A stretch of 64,000 nt of DNA from assembly GCA_028023455.1 (NCBI GenBank), contig JAQFVV010012497.1, forward strand, positions 1,800,001-1,864,000, written 5' to 3'. The translations under genes and the position numbers were made by a program. The notes under the pieces are model-generated. The model did not search any database, was not told the DNA's origin, and worked only from the letters and a program-made list of their open reading frames with translations. Shown here in pieces: positions 58,949 to 64,000 of the stretch. How positions within the stretch are numbered: position 1 is the first letter of the stretch; each line of letters starts with the position of its first letter. Source of the stretch: Epiperipatus broadwayi. Taxonomy: Eukaryota > Onychophora > Udeonychophora > Euonychophora > Peripatidae.

Positions 58949-59560
58949 TCATAGAATGTTGATTAAATTAAATGGCAAGTTTATTAAGAGGAATACAGCT
59001 AAAGATTTTGTAGACTTAGATCCAAATAATACAAAACTTCTGTGCCTAATAGAATTTGCCTTACTATAGAGAAACATATCTCCCAGACCACTTCTAACAT
59101 TATAGGCAAAGTATAAAATAATTTTTAAGTATTTTCTTGTGTACAAGGAAACACAACTAGGGTGTTTATTTATTGTGTTTCATTTAATGGAAATGTGAAA
59201 AAAGAGTTGTTGGACTTCAGTGGTACTAAAAGAAATACCTCATTGTGTTGTCATTAAAAATATGCTTAATAGAGCATCTCTAGTTGTTCAGTAGACAGAG
59301 TATCTCCTGCAGTGAATGAAGTAAAAATGCAGAATTAATTGTACACATAAAAAAAGGGACCTTAGTTTTCCTGAGTGCTTCATTGTTCTTTCACTATTCA
59401 TTGCTAATATCTAGCAGGCAATTGCTTTAATTATGAAGATATCATAAATGCGCTCATGACATTGTTAATTTCATATGCTTAAATGGGAAGTTATTCTGCA
59501 ATTCAAAAGTTTTATTACAGAAAACTGGACATGAAGTTAAATTCAATGATATATTTTCCT
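58949..59560 (-). pseudogene. Possible R2/NeSL-like LINE scraps
   Basis: Minus strand 59,146-58,949 encodes NVRSGLGDMFLYSKANSI and LAVFLLINLPFNLINIL, weakly like the R..LLPTKANL ... LAHIL..C C-terminal region of R2-type proteins. A minus-strand stretch at about 59,535 reads TSCPVFCNKTFELQNNFP with a following HMK, like a damaged zinc finger. The evidence is thin. A separate plus-strand open stretch at about 59,760-59,895 (DWHEFFKETYWQGLDYF) is unidentified. Confidence 0.22.
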
Positions 59561-60480
59561 ATAATATTGTGAGATGGCTGTCATCCAGTAATAATTGAAG
59601 TAGGTTTGTGGATATGTTGGAGCCTATTATTATTTTTATAAACAATAAAGGAATAATTCTATTGTTAATTATAAACGAAACATCTATTAACTCTCAATTT
59701 GTTACACTAGATGATTGGTAACATAGTCTCAGATGTTAACAGGATAATTTTGAGCTTTCAGATTGGCATGAGTTTTTTAAAGAGACATATTGGCAAGGAC
59801 TTGACTATTTTTCCAATTTCAAAAGAGGAATAAATACATTCTATGATACTGAAATAAAAGTCCAAAAACTGCAAGAAACCCAAAATCAATGATAAGAATG
59901 TTTTTCTAGATAAGTTTAAGGACATTTAGAAACTGAAGTCATGCTTAACTTTATTTGTAAATTGATTCATGGTTGTTCATTCTCAAACTCCAGGTTACAG
60001 ATTTGCTATGGAAATGGACTTGGGTCTAAATTAATTCATAAATCTTAATCTACAATTGAGCTTTGGAAGCAAGTTTTAAAATATGTAATTTGGATTTTCA
60101 GTATAACATACTAAAGTATAGAGTACAATTATGTTTGTGGAGTTGCATTGTGCAATCATCACAAATCAATACTTGATGAATTAATTTGTATAGCCTCGAT
60201 AACATATGAGTTGAATTTTCAATGATTTAAAGTTGATATGGGATTCCCAAGACTTACACAGGCATTTACAATGTCTTATTATATATATATATGTTATGAT
60301 ATTTATAATTTTTTAAATAGCACATGATTCTAAAATATCTAAAAATATTGGTTCATATAATATTTTCCTCCATCTTTTGACCAGATATTTGCTGTTATAA
60401 GTAAATATTGTTAAAAATTTATTTTTATCGTTTTTGTTTTTATTTTCAGTCTCATTTAATGTTAAAGAAGTAATATTATA

Positions 60481-60689
60481 AACAAACAATGCTAACATTC
60501 TCTTCTGTGCATTTTACACAATGCAAATACAATACATTATTATTCCACACTTCCAAAAATAACTGATAGTTTCAATTGAGTTTTCTTCAGAGTTCCTTTC
60601 ATTGTCATTATTTTTGGAAGTATGAAATAATAAAGCATTGTATTTGCATTGAATAAAATGCATAGAAGAATGTATTAGTATTGTTTGTT
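60481..60689. mobile_element. MITE-like inverted repeat, arms about 80 bp
   Basis: AACAAACAATGCTAACATTC at 60,481 is mirrored by a right arm ending ATTAGTATTGTTTGTT at 60,689. Arms share TGCATTTTA, AATGCAAATACAAT and ACTTCCAAAAATAA at roughly 90% identity, around a spacer of about 45 bp. No coding capacity. Terminal target duplication is unclear (possibly TA or TTA). Confidence 0.8.
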
Positions 60690-61935
60690 ATTTTAATACT
60701 AATATAGTGAATTCAGAAAAGTTAGTAGAGAAAAAGGAGACTATTATTGGAACACAAATTTCCCTAATTTATTTTTAGATGATTTCATAGTTCATTATCA
60801 TATTAATGATGCTTAATATAATTAATAATCTGTGAGAATTTTGAAAGTGAGTTTAAAGACAATGTGTAATATTTGTTTGTATATGATTCTTGTATTAGGT
60901 GACTTTGGTCATCCTGATTTATATAATAGCCATCATGTTTGTAACTTATTTTTCATTAAGTAAATCAAAATAAACCTAATATTAGGTATATGTTATGAAA
61001 TGATCTTTGTATTCTTTAATCTTTGAATTCATTGACATACTTTTATTTTTTTTGACGAAAGTATAAAAAGACTGCTCGTACATATGAATTCATTGACATA
61101 CTTTTATTAAATTCAACTTAGGAAGTGATCATTTAATTTCAATATCAGAATTGTGTCTACTTAGATGTACAGAATAGATTGTCTTTAAAAAAAAAAAAAA
61201 AAGTGTAATTTATAAATTTGTATTGGAATTCCAAAAGTGTAGATATATATACAACTATAATATCATTCATTTAACATTCTTACTTTCCAAGTCTTCCTTT
61301 ATTACTGATTTTACTGAATTGATAATAGATTCAATAATATGTCTTTTACTTCCACTATTATAAATCTCCTATCTTCAAATCACTTGCATGCTATTGTAAA
61401 ATGAAGCAAATATTAACTAATAACTAGTTTTACACTATGCAGTTATAAAAATGACATAAAGCAAATTTTTAAATTGATTTTCTCAAGAACGTATGAATAT
61501 AATATATGATGGAAGATAGATTCTATATACATTAAGTTTTAAGACCTTAAAATGAATAAATAATAAAAAATGGAATCCATGCCCTTTCTAAATAACATTC
61601 AACTTAAATCTAATTAAAATATTTATTATGAAATGTAGTGTTTCATTTTACATTATTCTAAATTCAATGATTAATTAATAATTCTAAAAATTCTATTCCT
61701 AAAACGAAGAAAATAATATTATTTATCAAATTCTATATGAATACAAAAAGTTATACATTGGTTAATCAAAATATAGTTTAGAAAAAATATTAAATGAACA
61801 GCAGCTATTCTATAACATATAAAAAAAGCTACATGTAATCAGTCTAATACTGCTTGTTTTTTTGTTTTTTTTGACTGTAAAAAATCTTATAACTTTAAAT
61901 TTACCTTTATTTCAAAGTATGCAAGAATATTTCAT
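60690..61935. other. AT-rich intron sequence
   Basis: A 24-bp block GAATTCATTGACATACTTTTATT is present at 61,026 and 61,086, and an A16 run at 61,186. Nothing else recognised. Confidence 0.55.
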
Positions 61936-62044
61936 GAAACAAGGCAAAACTCTCCATACAGTAGCACCACCCTATACCAACCAGAGTAATCAATGGATTC
62001 CAGAAGGCTTGTGCACAAAATCCCTATGAGTGCCTACTCATCCA

Positions 62045-62097
62045 ATATCCCCAGACTAGTTTCTGGCTTTTGGTCTCTTCTCCAGTGAGGAGCATTG
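62045..62097 (-). ncRNA. Hammerhead, family B, damaged core
   Basis: Minus strand: TCCTCA then CTGGAGAAGA in place of CTGATGA, then GACCAAAAGCCA, GAAA, C-TA-GTC. The catalytic CUGA box is disrupted by changes and an insertion, so it is probably inactive. Confidence 0.7.
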
Positions 62098-62494
62098 GGT
62101 CTGAGAGCACTGCACCTAGATCTTAGGATTTAATGCAACCCTCCAGCAGCCACCTTTTATCTCTACTTAACTACAAAACCATGAGAATGAAATTGAAAAC
62201 ATAATAATATTTTCAATCTAAGCTCAATAGCTTACATAATCATGGGTCTGAATTCAGTTCAGCATCTATAAATTTTGGTGTCTTTGGCTCTTTAACAACC
62301 ATAGCTACTACTATCCTATTAGGCAGGATTAGTGTTAAACCACTAAACATCACATGATCATCATCTCTTATACTAGCACATAATTGTTATTAAACAAGGC
62401 AAAACTCTCCATACAGTAGTGCCACTCTGTGCCAACCAGAGTTATCAATGGATGCCAGAAAGCTTGTGCATAAAATCCCTATCTAGTGCTTACT

Positions 62495-62547
62495 CATCCA
62501 ATATCCCAGATTAGTTTCTGGCTTGTGGCCTTCATCAGTGAGAAGCC
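62495..62547 (-). ncRNA. Hammerhead, family B, AUC site
   Basis: Minus strand: CTGATGA (complement of 62,532-62,538), stem II GGC-CACAA-GCC, GAAA, C-TA-ATC. The triplet is AUC, so the C15.2-G16.2 pair of the minimal stem III is lost and activity should drop. Confidence 0.75.
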
Positions 62548-62892
62548 TTGGATCTGAGAGCACTGCACCTAGATCTTAGAATTTAATGCAACCCTCCAGC
62601 AGCCACCTTTTATCTCTACTTAACTACAAAACCATGAGAATGAAATTGGAAAACACAATAATATTTTCAATCTAAGCTCAATAGCTTACATAGTCATATG
62701 GTCTGAACTCAATTCAGCACCCATACATTTTGGTGTCTTTGGCTCTTTAACAACCATAGCCATCATTATCTTATTAGGCAGGATTGGTGTTAAACCACTA
62801 AACATCACATGATCACCATCTCTTATACCAGCACATAATTGTTATTAAACAAGGCAAAACTCTCCATATAGTAGTGCCACCCTGTACCAAAC

Positions 62893-62915
62893 ACAAACTA
62901 GTCTGGGGATATTGG
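62893..62915 (+). ncRNA. Hammerhead 3' fragment at the B' joint
   Basis: AAACTAGTC followed by TGGGGATATTGG; the rest of the ribozyme is missing because the inverted arm starts here, about 9 nt before the cleavage position. Confidence 0.7.
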
Positions 62916-63311
62916 ATGAATAGGCACTAGATAGGGATCTTATGCACGAGCCTTCTGGGAACCATTGATTACTCTGGTTGGCACAGGTGGCACTACTATA
63001 TGGAGAGTTTTGCCTTGTTTAATAATTGTGTACTAGTATAAGAGATGGTGATCATGTGATGTTTAGTGATTTAACACCAATCCTGCCTAATAGGATAGTG
63101 AAGGCTATGGTTGTTAAAGAGCCAAAGACACCAAAATGTATGGGTGCTGAAATGAGTTCAGACCCATATGACTATGTAAGCTATTGAGTTTAGATTGAAA
63201 ATATTATTGTGTTTTCAATTTCATTCTCATAGTTTTGTAGTTAAGTAGAGATAAAAGGTGACTGCTGGAGGGTTGCATTAGATCCTAAGATCTAGGTGTA
63301 GTGCTCTCAGA

Positions 63312-63370
63312 TCCAATGCTCCTCACTGATGAAGGCCACAAGCCAGAAACTAGTCTGGGGATATTGGATG
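63312..63370 (+). ncRNA. Hammerhead ribozyme, family B, 63.3 kb copy, intact
   Basis: CTGATGA 63,326-63,332; stem II GGC-CACAA-GCC flanked by A and A; GAAA 63,346-63,349; C-TA-GTC with GUC 63,353-63,355. Stem I TCCTCA with TGGGGA. Core intact. Confidence 0.88.
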
Positions 63371-63539
63371 AGTAGGCACTAGATAGGGATTTTATGCACA
63401 AGCCTTCTGGCATCCATTGGTTACTCTGGTTGGCACAGAGTGGGACTACTGTATGGAGAGTTTTGCCTAGTTTAATAACAATTATGTGCTAGTATAAGAG
63501 ATGGTGATCATGTGATATTTAATAGTTCATGAAAAAAGA

Positions 63540-64000
63540 CACAATAGAAAAATAAAAAATTAAATAGCAATTTTAATAAATCAATTTAAAGATCCTTTAA
63601 TAAATAGTCAATCTGCTAATATTGATTTGCACAACACTTGAAAAATCACATACTATCTATTTTTTCTGTCCACTTTCAATTGATAATGATTACAACTTAA
63701 ATAATCAAAAGTACTTCTGAATATTCTATATTATTACTATTTATTTATTTTTACTGTTATTTTAATTTTAAACTATTAAATGTAACACACATATATATCT
63801 TGATTTAACCAGACAAGAAAGCTCACACACACACTAAAAGGCTTATATAGCACCCCATTCCCCACATCATCACCATGAAGTTGAAGTAGTGACACAATAA
63901 CAACTACCTACAAACCCCAGATAGTGTTGAAAAATCTCAATTGAACTCTGCCTCGATCTCATATATGAGCCGTCAACTGAATAGTATCTTCTGAGCAAAG
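63540..64000. other. Right edge, unassigned; less AT-rich from 63,790
   Basis: 63,820-64,000 contains CACACACACA, CACCCCATTCCCCACATCAT and GCCTCGATCTCATATATGAG. Composition shifts as at other repeats here, suggesting the start of an unidentified element that continues beyond the window. Confidence 0.4.

Larger units (their letters stand above)
61940..63525. mobile_element. Hammerhead array B'
   Basis: Left-arm units start CAAGGCAAAACTCTCCATAC at 61,940 and 62,396, and a third, truncated, at about 62,850. After the joint at about 62,891 the unit is inverted to 63,525. Flanked by TTCATGAAA (61,931-61,939 and 63,526-63,534). Left units carry ribozymes on minus, the right arm on plus. As in array B, only the right end has the tail with GTGCTAGTATAAGAGATGGT and GATCATGTGATATTTAATAG. 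Element termini coincide with those of array B, an independent insertion. Confidence 0.85.

Overview
The window looks like intronic DNA of an animal: roughly three quarters A+T by eye, full of homopolymer runs, with no bacterial-type gene clusters and many decayed retroelements. Only two stretches look like host coding sequence. They are exons of one plus-strand gene, an orthologue of the deubiquitinase TRABID (ZRANB1; trbd in flies): a 71-nt exon at 12,415 and a 196-nt exon at 53,538 that carries the OTU catalytic cysteine motif GDCLLDS. The two peptide segments are consecutive in TRABID, so nearly everything between them is one intron of about 41 kb. The peptide resembles arthropod Trabid most in my judgement; an arachnid or similar AT-rich protostome is a guess.

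Layout. 1-3.65 kb: a minus-strand LINE (CCHC ORF1, endonuclease, RT) running off the left edge. 3.65-12.4 kb: AT-rich DNA with a degenerate satellite (6.9-7.8 kb), a possible transposase relic and a hAT-like end (10.1 kb). 12.4 kb: TRABID exon. 13.2 and 33.6 kb: copies of a tRNA-derived SINE. 16.5-18.2 kb: ribozyme array A. 26.5-30.7 kb: RTE-type LINE remains. 33.7-34.1, 36.5-37.0 and 40.9-42.5 kb: family D/E repeats. 45.3-51.2 kb: two Penelope-like elements (PLEs) head to head, invaded by ribozyme arrays C' and C. 51.6-53.3 kb: LINE remains. 53.5 kb: catalytic TRABID exon. 55.96-57.5 and 61.9-63.5 kb: ribozyme arrays B and B'.

The main discovery is that the complex repeats of about 410-470 bp are hammerhead-ribozyme units. 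Each has CUGANGA, a short stem II, GAAA, and a tiny stem III closing on a GUC-type cleavage site. Four families differ at exactly the position allowed to vary (N7 = A, U/C, G, U) and have different but still complementary stem II sequences. Families A, B and C share further sequence with one another.

All seven inverted loci have the same polarity: ribozyme-sense strands point outward from a central joint. In array A the joint falls at the predicted self-cleavage site; in B and B' it lies within about 25 nt of it. Arrays A, B, B', C and C' are flanked by direct repeats of 9-16 bp. One arm of each array carries a 35-65 nt tail that the other lacks. I infer integration of self-cleaved, partly multimeric ribozyme RNA by priming from both sides of the target (twin-primed, Penelope/retrozyme-like). 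C and C' are inserted at the same homologous site in the two PLE copies. Because the TRABID transcript reads through the arrays, plus-sense ribozymes and long inverted repeats should also be present in its pre-mRNA.
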